Shown here: positions 51,440 to 60,312 of the stretch, in pieces
Layout of the letters: every line of letters starts with the position of its first letter
Position numbering within the stretch: position 1 is the first letter of the stretch
From: an uncultured Veillonellaceae bacterium
GTDB taxonomy: Bacteria; Bacillota; Negativicutes; Veillonellales; Dialisteraceae
Length of the DNA stretch: 64,000 nucleotides
Reading direction: 5' to 3'
NCBI GenBank assembly: GCA_927353735.1
Contig: CAKMIA010000001.1
Location: 484,789-548,788, forward strand
Program-made: the position numbers and the translations under genes
Notes under the pieces: generated by a model
Databases searched by the model: none
Seen by the model: the letters and a program-made list of their open reading frames with translations, nothing else
What the model was told of the DNA's origin: nothing

Positions 51440-52773
51440 TATAATTCCTCCTCTGCTGTGCCGGTGAGGCCGTTTTCCGTGACGGATTCGATCCGCACGC
51501 GGTAGAGGCCTCCCCGTCTGACCTGCGCGCCCTGGATGCGGACGCGGATATATTCATCAGACAGGCCTTCGAAAAGGCCGTCCTTCTCTTCCTCTGCGAG
51601 GACCCGTACGGTCTTCCCCACGAAGGCGGAGCGGAACTCTCTGCTGATGTCTTTTTCCAGGGTTTCCACCCGGTGGACCCGTTCTTTTTTCACCGCTGCC
51701 GAGATCTGATCGGGATAGGAGGCGGCCGGCGTCCCCGTACGGCGGGAGTACGGGAATACGTGGATGCCGGAGAAGCGCAGCCGGCGGAGCGTGTCGAGGG
51801 TCTCGCAGAACAGCTCCTCCGTCTCTCCGGGGAAGCCCACGATGAGATCGGTGGTCAGGGCCAGTCCGGGGATCTTTTCCCGGAGCCCGTCGATGAGGTC
51901 GATGAATTCCTGAAGCCGGTAGTGGCGGTTCATCCGGCGGAGCACCGTATCCGAGCCGGACTGGAGGGGCAGGTGCAGGTGGCTGCATACCCGGTCCTCG
52001 GTCTGGATGATGCGGATGAGCTCGTCGGAGAGCTCCACGGACTCGATGGAGCCGAGACGGATGCGGGCGATGCCCGGAATGGCGAGCAGCGCCGACACCA
52101 GCGTGGACAGGGAGGTGCCGTCGTGCAGGTCCCGGCCATAATTGCCGAGATGGATGCCGGTGAGCACGATCTCCCGGTAGCCCTTGGCGGCCAGCAGCGC
52201 CGCTTCCGCCACGGCGTCCTCCTGCCGGCGGGATTTGAGCCGTCCCCGCGCATAGGGGATGATGCAGAAGGTGCAGTAATTGTCGCACCCCTCCTGGACC
52301 TTGATGAAGGCTCGGGTCTTTTCCTCGCCCTCCGGATCGACGGTGAGGTTTTCAAATTCCGACACCTTCATGATGTCGGAGACCTCATTGAGCACGCGGC
52401 CCCGGGCCGCTTCCTCCACATAGTCCACGATGTGGTTCCGGTTGTGGTTGCCCACGATGACATCGCAGCCGGTCTTTTCCACTTCCTCCGGTGCGAGCTG
52501 GGCATAGCACCCGGCCGCGGCGATGACGGCGTCCGGATGGGCGCGGCGGATGCGGCGGATGGTCTGCCGCGATTTCTTGTCCCCCACGCTCGTCACGGAA
52601 CACGTATTGATGACGTATACGTCGGCCTCTTCCTCGCCCTCGGCGGCGGTGTAGCCCCGGCGGAGGAACAGGCTCCTCATGGCGTCGCTGTCGTACTGGT
52701 TGACCTTGCAGCCCAGCGTGATGAAGGCGACGCGCTTTCCCTTGGTTTGCATTTCTTTTTCCATGATTCCCAT
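51439..52773 (-). CDS. mtaB: tRNA (t6A37) methylthiotransferase MtaB
   Basis: A 444-residue radical-SAM enzyme that adds a methylthio group to t6A at position 37 of ANN-decoding tRNAs. The N-terminal UPF0004 domain has Cys in TLGCKVNQYDSDAM, INTCSVT and AAGCYAQ. The radical-SAM motif CDNYCTFCIIPYARGR is near residue 160. A C-terminal TRAM domain follows. The start is unsure: ATGs at 52773, 52764 and 52752 are in frame and no SD is visible. A TATAAT at 52777-52782 is so close that the mRNA could be leaderless or start inside. Confidence 0.93.
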   Translation of the reverse strand: MGIMEKEMQTKGKRVAFITLGCKVNQYDSDAMRSLFLRRGYTAAEGEEEADVYVINTCSVTSVGDKKSRQTIRRIRRAHPDAVIAAAGCYAQLAPEEVEKTGCDVIVGNHNRNHIVDYVEEAARGRVLNEVSDIMKVSEFENLTVDPEGEEKTRAFIKVQEGCDNYCTFCIIPYARGRLKSRRQEDAVAEAALLAAKGYREIVLTGIHLGNYGRDLHDGTSLSTLVSALLAIPGIARIRLGSIESVELSDELIRIIQTEDRVCSHLHLPLQSGSDTVLRRMNRHYRLQEFIDLIDGLREKIPGLALTTDLIVGFPGETEELFCETLDTLRRLRFSGIHVFPYSRRTGTPAASYPDQISAAVKKERVHRVETLEKDISREFRSAFVGKTVRVLAEEEKDGLFEGLSDEYIRVRIQGAQVRRGGLYRVRIESVTENGLTGTAEEEL

Positions 52774-52818
52774 TATAGCAGATAATCCCCGCGCGGTGAA
52801 AATTTTCCGCCCCGGCGC

Positions 52819-53601
52819 TCAGCAGCCCCCGGGCAGGATCTCCGCCCGGGAAAACAGCACAGACGCGCCGGAGAGCCGGATGCCGTCCGCTTCCATCCGG
52901 CCGTAGACCTCACCGCCCCGTTCGGAGGCCTGCCGGCCGAAGAGCTCCCGCTTCCCCAGCACCTCTGCCCAGTAGACAAAGGCGTGACACTGGCCCGAGC
53001 CGCACGCCGGGTCCTCGGGCACGCCCAGCTTCGGCGCAAAGGAACGGCACAGGCAGTCGCAGTCCGTACCGGCCGCGGTGAGATTCAGGAGCAGCCCCGG
53101 CAGCGCCTTCACCCGTTCCATATCCGGCGCTGCCGCCCGCAGGGCCTCCCCGGAGTCCACCACACAGAGCAGATCCCGCCCCAGATACGCCGCCGCAGGA
53201 CGGGTGCCGATGGCCGCCTCCATCTCCGCCGTGACGGGGATCTCCCGAAGCGTCCAGCCGGGGAGCTTCATCGCGCAGCGGTTTCCCTCCTTCTCCACGG
53301 TGAGGGGCCCGCTGAGGGTATCGAAGGTGACCGACGAAGCGCCGGGCTCGCAGAAGCGGAGCACCACCCAGGCCGCTCCCAGCGCGGCGTGGCCGCAGAG
53401 AGGGATCTCCTGCACCGCCGTGAACCACCGCAGGCTGTACTGTCCGTCCTTTTTCCGCACGAAGGCGGTCTCCGACAGGCGGTTCTCCCCGGCGATCTGC
53501 CGCAGGACCTCATCGTCCGGCCAGTCCTCCACAAAGCAGACCGCCGTGGGATTGCCGTGAAAGACGGTCTCCGTAAATACATCCACCACATACTGTTTCA
53601 T
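52819..53601 (-). CDS. PhzF family isomerase/epimerase
   Basis: A 260-residue protein of the diaminopimelate-epimerase fold. PhzF marks: the start MKQYVVDVFTETVFHGNPTA, the conserved Glu in RLSETAFV near residue 45, GHAALGAAWV near residue 75, and DPACGSGQCHAF in the second half. The residues fit an active isomerase. Known members act in phenazine synthesis, but most, as probably here, work on unknown small molecules. AAAAGGAG precedes the ATG at 53601. Confidence 0.9.
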   Translation of the reverse strand: MKQYVVDVFTETVFHGNPTAVCFVEDWPDDEVLRQIAGENRLSETAFVRKKDGQYSLRWFTAVQEIPLCGHAALGAAWVVLRFCEPGASSVTFDTLSGPLTVEKEGNRCAMKLPGWTLREIPVTAEMEAAIGTRPAAAYLGRDLLCVVDSGEALRAAAPDMERVKALPGLLLNLTAAGTDCDCLCRSFAPKLGVPEDPACGSGQCHAFVYWAEVLGKRELFGRQASERGGEVYGRMEADGIRLSGASVLFSRAEILPGGC

Positions 53602-53667
53602 GGGCTCCGCTCCTTTTTCTTTTTCCTTTTATTATAAGTATACCCGCCGCGGCGGCCCTGTGCCGAA

Positions 53668-53699
53668 AAAAAGAGGCATGGTCTCCCATGCCCCTCTGC
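53668..53699 (-). terminator. Rho-independent terminator of pdp
   Basis: Minus-strand AGAGGGGCATGG GAGA CCATGCCTCT followed by TTTTTTT. Confidence 0.88.
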
Positions 53700-53700
53700 C

Positions 53701-55011
53701 TCAGGCGTCCCGGCTGTCTGCCATGCGGTACCCCAGAGGAAATACATTGTTCTCCGGTCCGCTCTCCCCCGCCGCTTCGGCCCGCGCCGCCAGCTGCTCC
53801 ATGGGGAGTGTGCCGCGGCCGTACAGGGTGAGCAGCTTCTCTCCGGCCCGGACGGGATCGCCCGCTTCCTTCCAGAGGCGCACTCCCACGGACAGATCGA
53901 TGGCATCCTCCTTCCGGGCCCGGCCGCCGCCCATGTCCATCACGAGGCGGGCCAGCTCCACCGGGCGGATGTCCTCGATATAGCCGTCCGCTCTGGCATA
54001 TACGTCGAGCGCGCCCTCCTGCGGCGTGAGCGGCCGCTTCCCGATCCAGGAGGCGTCCCCGTGCTGGGCTTCGATGCACGCCCGGAGCTTGTCCAGCGCC
54101 CGACCGGAAGCGATCATTTTCTCAGCGATGCGCCGCCCCTCCGCGGGCGTCTCTGCCTTGCCGCCGGCGCAGATCATGGCCCCCGCAATGGTTTCCGAGA
54201 GGGACACCAGACGGCGGCTGCCCCCGCCGGAGAGGGCCTCCACCGCCTCGTCCACCTCGACGCTGTTGCCGACGGCCGAACCGAGGGGAATGTTCATATC
54301 CGTCACGTAGGCGATCACCCGGATGCCCGCTGCCTGTCCGAGAGACAGCATTTCCTCCATGAGGGCCTCCGCCCGGCTGCGCTGCTTCATGAAGGCCCCG
54401 CGGCCGCATTTCACATCGAGCACCACCGCATCCGCTCCGGAGGCGATCTTCTTGCTCATCACCGACGAAGCGATGAGCGGCAGGGACTCCACCGTTCCCG
54501 TGGCATCGCGGAGGGCATAGAGCCGCGCGTCCGCCGGGCACAGGTCCTCCGACTGGCTGGCCATGGCGATGCCGCAGTCCCGCACCTGCCGGATGAAATC
54601 GGCGGTGGAAAGCTCCGTCCGGTAGCCGGGAATGGCGGAGAGCTTGTCCGCCGTGCCGCCGGTGAAGCCCAGCGAACGGCCGGAGAGCTTCGCCACGGGC
54701 ACGCCTGCCGCGGCGGCAATGGGCGCCGTAAGGAGCGTCACCGTATCGCCCACGCCGCCGGTGGAATGCTTGTCCACCTTGATGCCGGGGATGGCGGACA
54801 GATCGGCCCGCGGCCCGGACTCCGCCATGGCCCGGGTGAGCGCCGCGGTCTCGCGGGCGCTGAGCCCCCGGAAATAGACGGCCATGCACCACGCGGCCAT
54901 CTGGTAATCGGGCACGCGGCCGGCGGTGTATTCCGCGATGAGCCAGCGGATGGCCTCCTCGCTCAAGACGCCGCCGTCCCGCTTCTTTTCAATGAGCTGC
55001 TCTGCATTCAT
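53701..55011 (-). CDS. pdp: Pyrimidine-nucleoside phosphorylase
   Basis: A 436-residue enzyme that splits thymidine, uridine or deoxyuridine with phosphate. The N-terminal helical domain is followed by the phosphate loop KHSTGGVGDTVTLL near residue 82, the signature SGRSLGFTGGTADKL near 112, and the C-terminal alpha/beta domain with VYARADGYIEDI. The length fits the Firmicute Pdp type. The start at 55011 (MNAEQLIEKKRDG) has GGAGG eight bases upstream. It is downstream of, but separated by a terminator from, the Nudix gene. Confidence 0.93.
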   Translation of the reverse strand: MNAEQLIEKKRDGGVLSEEAIRWLIAEYTAGRVPDYQMAAWCMAVYFRGLSARETAALTRAMAESGPRADLSAIPGIKVDKHSTGGVGDTVTLLTAPIAAAAGVPVAKLSGRSLGFTGGTADKLSAIPGYRTELSTADFIRQVRDCGIAMASQSEDLCPADARLYALRDATGTVESLPLIASSVMSKKIASGADAVVLDVKCGRGAFMKQRSRAEALMEEMLSLGQAAGIRVIAYVTDMNIPLGSAVGNSVEVDEAVEALSGGGSRRLVSLSETIAGAMICAGGKAETPAEGRRIAEKMIASGRALDKLRACIEAQHGDASWIGKRPLTPQEGALDVYARADGYIEDIRPVELARLVMDMGGGRARKEDAIDLSVGVRLWKEAGDPVRAGEKLLTLYGRGTLPMEQLAARAEAAGESGPENNVFPLGYRMADSRDA

Positions 55012-55078
55012 GACACAGGCCTCCTTTTTTCCTTTCATTATACCGGATTTCCCGTGGATGCGCCCCGCAGGCGGCACA

Positions 55079-55108
55079 AAAAAACACCGCATAAAGCGGT
55101 GTTTTTTC
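55079..55108 (-). terminator. Rho-independent terminator after Nudix gene
   Basis: Minus-strand AACACCGC TTTAT GCGGTGTT followed by TTTTTG. Confidence 0.88.
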
Positions 55109-55109
55109 T

Positions 55110-55646
55110 TTATTTCTTCAGCAGCTCCGGCAGAGCGATGGCAAAGGCGGCCAGCGTCTTCGCATCGTGGATCTCGCCGGCGGCGATGAGGCGCTGCACC
55201 TCTGCGAGAGGCAGCTTCACCACATCCAGATATTCATCCGCATCGAGATGCTGATGGGCCGGAATGAGGTGATCTGCCAGATAGAGATGGATGGTCTCAT
55301 TGCAGAATCCCGGTGTGGTGAAGACCGAGCCGAGCTTACGCAGATGGTCCGACCGGAAGCCGGTCTCCTCGGTGAGCTCCCGGGCCGCGCAGGTCTCCGG
55401 TGCCTCTCCGGGATCGATCTTCCCTGCGGGGATCTCCAGCAGGGCTTCCTCCACGGCATAGCGGTACTGCCGGACGAAGAGGATCTCCCCGTCCTCCGTC
55501 ACCGGAATGATGGCGCACGCGCCGGGATGGAGCACCACCTCGCGCCAGGTGTTCCGCCCGCCGATCTCCACACTGTCCTTATACACATGGAGCAGTTTGC
55601 CCTCATAGACGGCGATCCGCTCCAGCAGCTTTTCTTTTTCAATCAC
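55110..55646 (-). CDS. Nudix hydrolase, ADP-ribose pyrophosphatase type
   Basis: A 178-residue Nudix enzyme. The Nudix box is complete: GKIDPGEAPETCAARELTEE followed by TGF, near residues 75-97. The surrounding pattern (VLHPGACAIIPVTEDGEILF, RQYRYAVEEALLEIPAG) is that of ADP-ribose pyrophosphatases, which yield AMP and ribose 5-phosphate. The GTG start at 55646 lies three bases after the dUTPase stop, so translation is probably coupled; the local SD is only GGGGGTG. Confidence 0.92.
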   Translation of the reverse strand: MIEKEKLLERIAVYEGKLLHVYKDSVEIGGRNTWREVVLHPGACAIIPVTEDGEILFVRQYRYAVEEALLEIPAGKIDPGEAPETCAARELTEETGFRSDHLRKLGSVFTTPGFCNETIHLYLADHLIPAHQHLDADEYLDVVKLPLAEVQRLIAAGEIHDAKTLAAFAIALPELLKK

Positions 55647-55649
55647 GGC

Positions 55650-56096
55650 TTACACCCCCGTGCTTCCCACGCCGCCGCGGCGGATGCCCTCTGCCCGGTC
55701 ATCGTCCGCGGTGAGATAGCGGCAGAAAATGCCCTGGGCGATGCGGTCGCCCTTCGACACGTGAAAGGCCTGACCGGACGTATTGTACACGGCGATCATG
55801 ATATGCCCTTCATTGTCCTCGTTGTTGTAATAGTCCCGGTCAATGATGCCCGTGCCGTTGGCGAGCATCAGCCCGTGGCGGATGCCCATGCTGGACCGGA
55901 TGTGGATGGCCAGATATTCCCCGGAGCCCATGTAGGCCTTGAGTCCCGTGGCGAGCACGGTGATCTTCCCGGGAAGCAGCTCGGCGTCCTCCGCGCTCTC
56001 TATATCGTAACCTGCGCTTTCCGCGGTCTTGCGGACGGGCAGATGGATATCCTGCCCTTCCCAGCAGGAAACGACCTCAAAGCCGCGGCATCTCAT
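55650..56096 (-). CDS. dut: dUTP diphosphatase
   Basis: A 148-residue trimeric dUTPase that removes dUTP and supplies dUMP. All five motifs are recognisable: ESAGYDI, IRSSMGI, the substrate loop [20 protein letters not shown] and the C-terminal GGVGSTG. Its ATG overlaps the PNPase stop by four bases (ATGA), so it is translated with PNPase in a pnp-dut-Nudix operon. Confidence 0.94.
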   Translation of the reverse strand: MRCRGFEVVSCWEGQDIHLPVRKTAESAGYDIESAEDAELLPGKITVLATGLKAYMGSGEYLAIHIRSSMGIRHGLMLANGTGIIDRDYYNNEDNEGHIMIAVYNTSGQAFHVSKGDRIAQGIFCRYLTADDDRAEGIRRGGVGSTGV

Positions 56097-58180
56097 TTGC
56101 GGTTCTCCAGAAGGAGCGCCTTGCGGGAGAGATTGATGCGGCCCTTGTCGTCGATCTCCGTGACCTTCACCATGATCTCGTCCCCTTCATGGACCACGTC
56201 TTCCGGTTTTTCCACGCGCTGGAGCGCCAGCTGGGATACATGGACCATGCCTTCCTTGCCGGGGAGGATCTCCACGAAGGCCCCGAATTTCATGAGGCGG
56301 GTCACGCGGCCAAGGTAGGTCTCGCCGGGCTTCACTTCATGGGTGAGGCTTTCCACCATCTTCTTCGCGCGCATTGCCGCGTCCTCGTCAGCGGTGGCAA
56401 TGTAGATGCGGCCGTCTTCCTCCACGTCCATCTTGACGCCGGTCTCGCTGATGATCTTGTTGATGGTCTTTCCGCCGCTGCCTATGACGTCGCGGATCTT
56501 GTCCACCGGGATGGTCATGGTGATGATCTTCGGCGCATAGGGAGAGAGATGTTCCGCCGGCTTGGCGATGCATGCCGCCATCTTGTCCAGAATGAAGAGA
56601 CGGCCTCTTCTTGCCTGCTGAAGAGCGGCGAGAAGGATATCACGGGACAGGCCGTGGATCTTGATGTCCATCTGAATGGCGGTAACGCCCTTCGCGGTGC
56701 CTGCGACCTTGAAGTCCATATCGCCCAGCGCATCCTCCATGCCCTGGATATCGGTGAGGATGGTGAAATGCTCCCCTTCCTGCACGAGGCCCATCGCGAT
56801 GCCTGCCACCGGCGCCTTGATCGGCACGCCGGCATTCATAAGGGACATGGTGCTGCCGCATACGGAGGCCTGCGAGGAGGAGCCGTTGGATTCCAGAATT
56901 TCCGATACGACACGGATGGCGTAGGGGAATTCCTCCACAGACGGGATGACCGGCAGGAGCGCCCGTTCTGCCAGAGCGCCGTGACCGATCTCACGACGGC
57001 CGGGGCCGCGGGAGCTCTTCGTTTCGCCTACGCTGTAGGACGGGAAGTTGTACTGATGGATATACCGTTTTTCCTTCACCGGCGTGAGGTCGTCGATGAT
57101 CTGCGTTTCCGACATGGGCGCCAGCGTGGTGATGGTGAGCGCCTGGGTCTGTCCGCGGGTGAAGAGTGCAGAGCCGTGAACGCGGGGCAGGAGGCCCACT
57201 TCGCAGGTGATGGGGCGGATCTCATCCAGCGCACGTCCGTCCGGACGGATCTTGTCCACGGAGATCATATGGCGGACGATCTCCTTCGTGAGATGATCCA
57301 GGCATGCCACCACGTCAGAGGCATTGTCCGGATAAATTTCCTTGAAATGGGCTTCCGCTTCTTCCTTCACTTCGGCCATATGGGCTTCGCGGGTCAGCTT
57401 GTCCGGATTGAAAATGGCCTGCTTCAGCGGTTCTTCCGCATAGTCGCGGATGGCCTTTTCGATCTCTTCGGGGATCACCGGGAATACGAGCTCGCGCTTC
57501 GGCTTGCCCACTTCGGCGATGATGGTCTTCTGGAATTCCACAAGCTTCTTGATCTGCTCATGAGCGAACATGATCGCGTCCAGCACTTCTTCTTCCGGAG
57601 CTTCCTTCGCGCCGCCTTCGACCATGAGGATGGCCGTTTCCGAGCCGGCGACGGTGATATTCATGGTGGATTCCTCGAGCTGTGCCTGCGTGGGGTTCAC
57701 GACGAATTCACCGTTTACGCGGCCTACGCGCACGCCGGCGATGGGGCCGTCCCACGGGATGTCGGAAATCGCCAGAGAAGCGGAGGCGCCGAGCATGCCG
57801 CACAGTTCCGGCGCATTGTCATAATCGACGGACAGGACCGTAGCCACTACATGCACATCATTGCGGCAGCGCTTGTCGAACAGCGGACGGATCGGCCGGT
57901 CGATGAGGCGCGCGTTCAGGATGGCGGAATTGCCGGGACGGCCTTCTCTGCGCAGGAAGCCGCCGGGCATCTTGCCTACGGAGTACATCTTTTCTTCGTA
58001 ATCCACGGTGAGCGGGAAAAAGTCCGTGCCTTCCCGTGCGGTGCGGCTGCCCGTAGCCGTCACCAGCACCACCGTATCTCCGTAGCGCACCAGCACCGCA
58101 CCGGATGCCTGCTTCGCCATCTTGCCGGTCTCAATGGTGAGCGGCCGGCCTGCCAGTTCCATGGAAAATGTTCTGAACAT
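56093..58180 (-). CDS. pnp: Polyribonucleotide nucleotidyltransferase (PNPase)
   Basis: A 695-residue phosphorolytic exoribonuclease. Two RNase PH domains (about 5-140 and 310-545) flank a helical domain. A KH domain with the [10 protein letters not shown] loop and an S1 domain ([20 protein letters not shown]) follow near 560-690. It degrades mRNA in the 3' direction and can add tails. The start at 58180 ([14 protein letters not shown]) has GGAGG six bases upstream. First gene of the pnp-dut-Nudix operon. Confidence 0.97.
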   Translation of the reverse strand: MFRTFSMELAGRPLTIETGKMAKQASGAVLVRYGDTVVLVTATGSRTAREGTDFFPLTVDYEEKMYSVGKMPGGFLRREGRPGNSAILNARLIDRPIRPLFDKRCRNDVHVVATVLSVDYDNAPELCGMLGASASLAISDIPWDGPIAGVRVGRVNGEFVVNPTQAQLEESTMNITVAGSETAILMVEGGAKEAPEEEVLDAIMFAHEQIKKLVEFQKTIIAEVGKPKRELVFPVIPEEIEKAIRDYAEEPLKQAIFNPDKLTREAHMAEVKEEAEAHFKEIYPDNASDVVACLDHLTKEIVRHMISVDKIRPDGRALDEIRPITCEVGLLPRVHGSALFTRGQTQALTITTLAPMSETQIIDDLTPVKEKRYIHQYNFPSYSVGETKSSRGPGRREIGHGALAERALLPVIPSVEEFPYAIRVVSEILESNGSSSQASVCGSTMSLMNAGVPIKAPVAGIAMGLVQEGEHFTILTDIQGMEDALGDMDFKVAGTAKGVTAIQMDIKIHGLSRDILLAALQQARRGRLFILDKMAACIAKPAEHLSPYAPKIITMTIPVDKIRDVIGSGGKTINKIISETGVKMDVEEDGRIYIATADEDAAMRAKKMVESLTHEVKPGETYLGRVTRLMKFGAFVEILPGKEGMVHVSQLALQRVEKPEDVVHEGDEIMVKVTEIDDKGRINLSRKALLLENRK

Positions 58181-58297
58181 CTCGTTCCTCCTCTTCATTT
58201 TTATCTTCTTTTTTTACCCATAAAATGTATTATAACACAGCGGCGCGGCCCGTTGGAACGAGGGCCGAGAAATTGTCCCGCAAATTTCTCCATGCCA

Positions 58298-58325
58298 AAA
58301 GCGCTCCTTTCCGGAGCGCCTTATC
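58298..58325 (-). terminator. Rho-independent terminator after the penicillin-binding protein gene
   Basis: Minus-strand GGCGCTCC GGAAA GGAGCGCTTTTGG. Confidence 0.75.
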
Positions 58326-58332
58326 TCTCATA

Positions 58333-60312
58333 TCACGGCGAAAAATGAACGGATACCTCGTCTCCCCGCCCAACTGCCGTACCGGGCAGCGGGTCCTGCC
58401 GGTCAGCGAAGCCGGAGCCGTCCGGACAGAATCCGAGACCGGCCCGGGAGAGCCATTCCCCGGTGTCGCGCATGGACCAGCCGCGGAAATCCGGCACGGT
58501 CACCGCCGGCGCATCCGCTGCGGGGATATCCGGCATGTGTCTTGCCGCTTCTGCCTGTTCCACCGCGGCGGCGGTCTTCTGCCGGGCCTCCGCCGACTCA
58601 ATGGCATGAATGCCCATGTAGCGCATGATCTGCCCCATGATCTCCGAGAAGACCGGAGCGGCCACCATGCCGCCGTAGTACATGCCCTTCGGATTGTCCA
58701 GCACGACGAGGCAGATCGCCCGCGGGTCCTCCGTGGGGCCGAAGCCGCAGAAGGAGGCGATATACTGTCCCTCCAGATAGCCGCCGTGCACCGTATCGAT
58801 CTTCTGGGCCGTACCGGTCTTGCCGCCCATGTGGTAGCCCGGCACGCGGGCATTGCCGCCGCCCCCTTCGGAAACTTCCTTCTCCATCATGTCCTTGACG
58901 CTGTCCGCCACGGCTGCCGATACCGGCTGCCCGGCCTGCTCCACAGCGGTCTCCTTCTCAACCGAGCCGTCCGGATTCCGGATGGAGGCGATGAGATGGG
59001 GCCGCACCATTTTCCCGCCGTTGGCGAGGGCGCTGTAGGCCTGCACCATCTGGAGCGGCGTCACGGCGATGCCCTGCCCGATGGACATGGATGCCACGTC
59101 GATGGGCCTCATGTCATCCGGCTCGAAGAGCAGGCCGTCCCCTTCGCCGGGGAGCTCGATGCCCGTGGCCTTCCCGAAGCCGAATTTTTTGGCGTAATCC
59201 GTCAGGATATCGCCCCCGGTGAGAAGGCCGATGTGGGCAAAGCCCGTATTGATGGAAAATTTCAGGATATCCACGAGGCGCACGTCGCCGTAGGATTCGT
59301 CATCCCAGTTCCGCACCGCATGGCCGGAGGCCACCACCTCGCCCGGATCGTGCCACACGATATCCGTGGTGTACGTTCCCGCATCCAGCGCCGCCGCGGC
59401 GATCACCGGCTTGAAGGTGGAGCCCGGTTCATAGATATCCACCACCGCGCGGTTTTTGAATTCATTTTCCGAGGCGCGGTAGAAATAATTGGGATCATAG
59501 GAGGGACGGTTCACCATGGCGAGGATATCCCCCGTCTTCGGGTCCATGACGATGACGATGCCCCCCTCCGCGCCGGTGGAGGCCATCGCCCGGTCGAGCG
59601 CCCGTTCCGCAAAGAACTGAATGCTCTCGTCGATCGTAAGGTACACCGACCAGGTCTTCTTGCCCTCATAGGGCGCCATAGTGGAATGGAGGATCGGATT
59701 GCCCCGTGCGTCCAGCAGCAGGATCTGCCGGTTCACCGCGCCGCGGATCTGCTCGTCCAGCGATTTTTCCAGTCCGTCCAGCCCGTGCCCGTCAATGCCC
59801 ACGAAGCCCAGCACATTGGCCAGCAGTCCTCCGTTCGGATAATACCGCTTGCTCTCGTCCACCAGGCCGAAGCCGCGGAGATGATGTTCCCGGAGGACCT
59901 TCTCCACCTCTGTAGTGACCTTCGGGTCCATGGTCCGCTCCAGCCATACGAAGCGGGTGTCCCGGCTCATTTTTTCCGCCAGCACCGACGCATCCTCAGG
60001 CAGCACCTCTGCCAGGAGCCGCGCCGCTTCCTCAGGTGGCACATTCATCATGCCCGGATCGGCGTACAGCGACTTCACCATGAGGGAAAAGGCCAGCGGA
60101 TTGCCGTTCCGGTCATAGATCGTGCCCCGTTCGGAATACAGCTCCTGTACGTCCCGGGTCTGCCGGAGGCTCCATTCCTCGTAGCGGTCGTTTTCGACGA
60201 TCTGCACCCAGAAGAGCCGGAGCATGACCAGCCCCGCCCAGACCAGAAAGACGAGCAGCATCGTGCCGGCGCGGCGGTTCAGTTTTCTGTTGCTTTTACT
60301 CATCATGGCCAT
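58333..60312 (-). CDS. Class B penicillin-binding protein with C-terminal PASTA domain (FtsI/SpoVD type)
   Basis: A 659-residue transpeptidase. A short cytoplasmic N-terminus and one membrane helix (about 12-30) anchor it. The dimerisation domain spans about 45-190. The transpeptidase has the active serine in EPGSTFKPV near 293, SIN in KFSINTGFAHIG near 348, and KTGTAQK near 490. The last 55 residues are one PASTA domain (VPDFRGWSMRDTGEWLSRAG). It cross-links septal or sporulation-type peptidoglycan. Start at 60312 is tentative; 60306 and 60303 are also possible and no strong SD is present. It overlaps the end of cca. Confidence 0.92.
   Translation of the reverse strand: MAMMSKSNRKLNRRAGTMLLVFLVWAGLVMLRLFWVQIVENDRYEEWSLRQTRDVQELYSERGTIYDRNGNPLAFSLMVKSLYADPGMMNVPPEEAARLLAEVLPEDASVLAEKMSRDTRFVWLERTMDPKVTTEVEKVLREHHLRGFGLVDESKRYYPNGGLLANVLGFVGIDGHGLDGLEKSLDEQIRGAVNRQILLLDARGNPILHSTMAPYEGKKTWSVYLTIDESIQFFAERALDRAMASTGAEGGIVIVMDPKTGDILAMVNRPSYDPNYFYRASENEFKNRAVVDIYEPGSTFKPVIAAAALDAGTYTTDIVWHDPGEVVASGHAVRNWDDESYGDVRLVDILKFSINTGFAHIGLLTGGDILTDYAKKFGFGKATGIELPGEGDGLLFEPDDMRPIDVASMSIGQGIAVTPLQMVQAYSALANGGKMVRPHLIASIRNPDGSVEKETAVEQAGQPVSAAVADSVKDMMEKEVSEGGGGNARVPGYHMGGKTGTAQKIDTVHGGYLEGQYIASFCGFGPTEDPRAICLVVLDNPKGMYYGGMVAAPVFSEIMGQIMRYMGIHAIESAEARQKTAAAVEQAEAARHMPDIPAADAPAVTVPDFRGWSMRDTGEWLSRAGLGFCPDGSGFADRQDPLPGTAVGRGDEVSVHFSP

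Noticed and set aside
56189..58348. 719-codon open frame opposite pnp
   Set aside because: Antisense shadow of PNPase; the minus-strand product is a complete, well-conserved enzyme.
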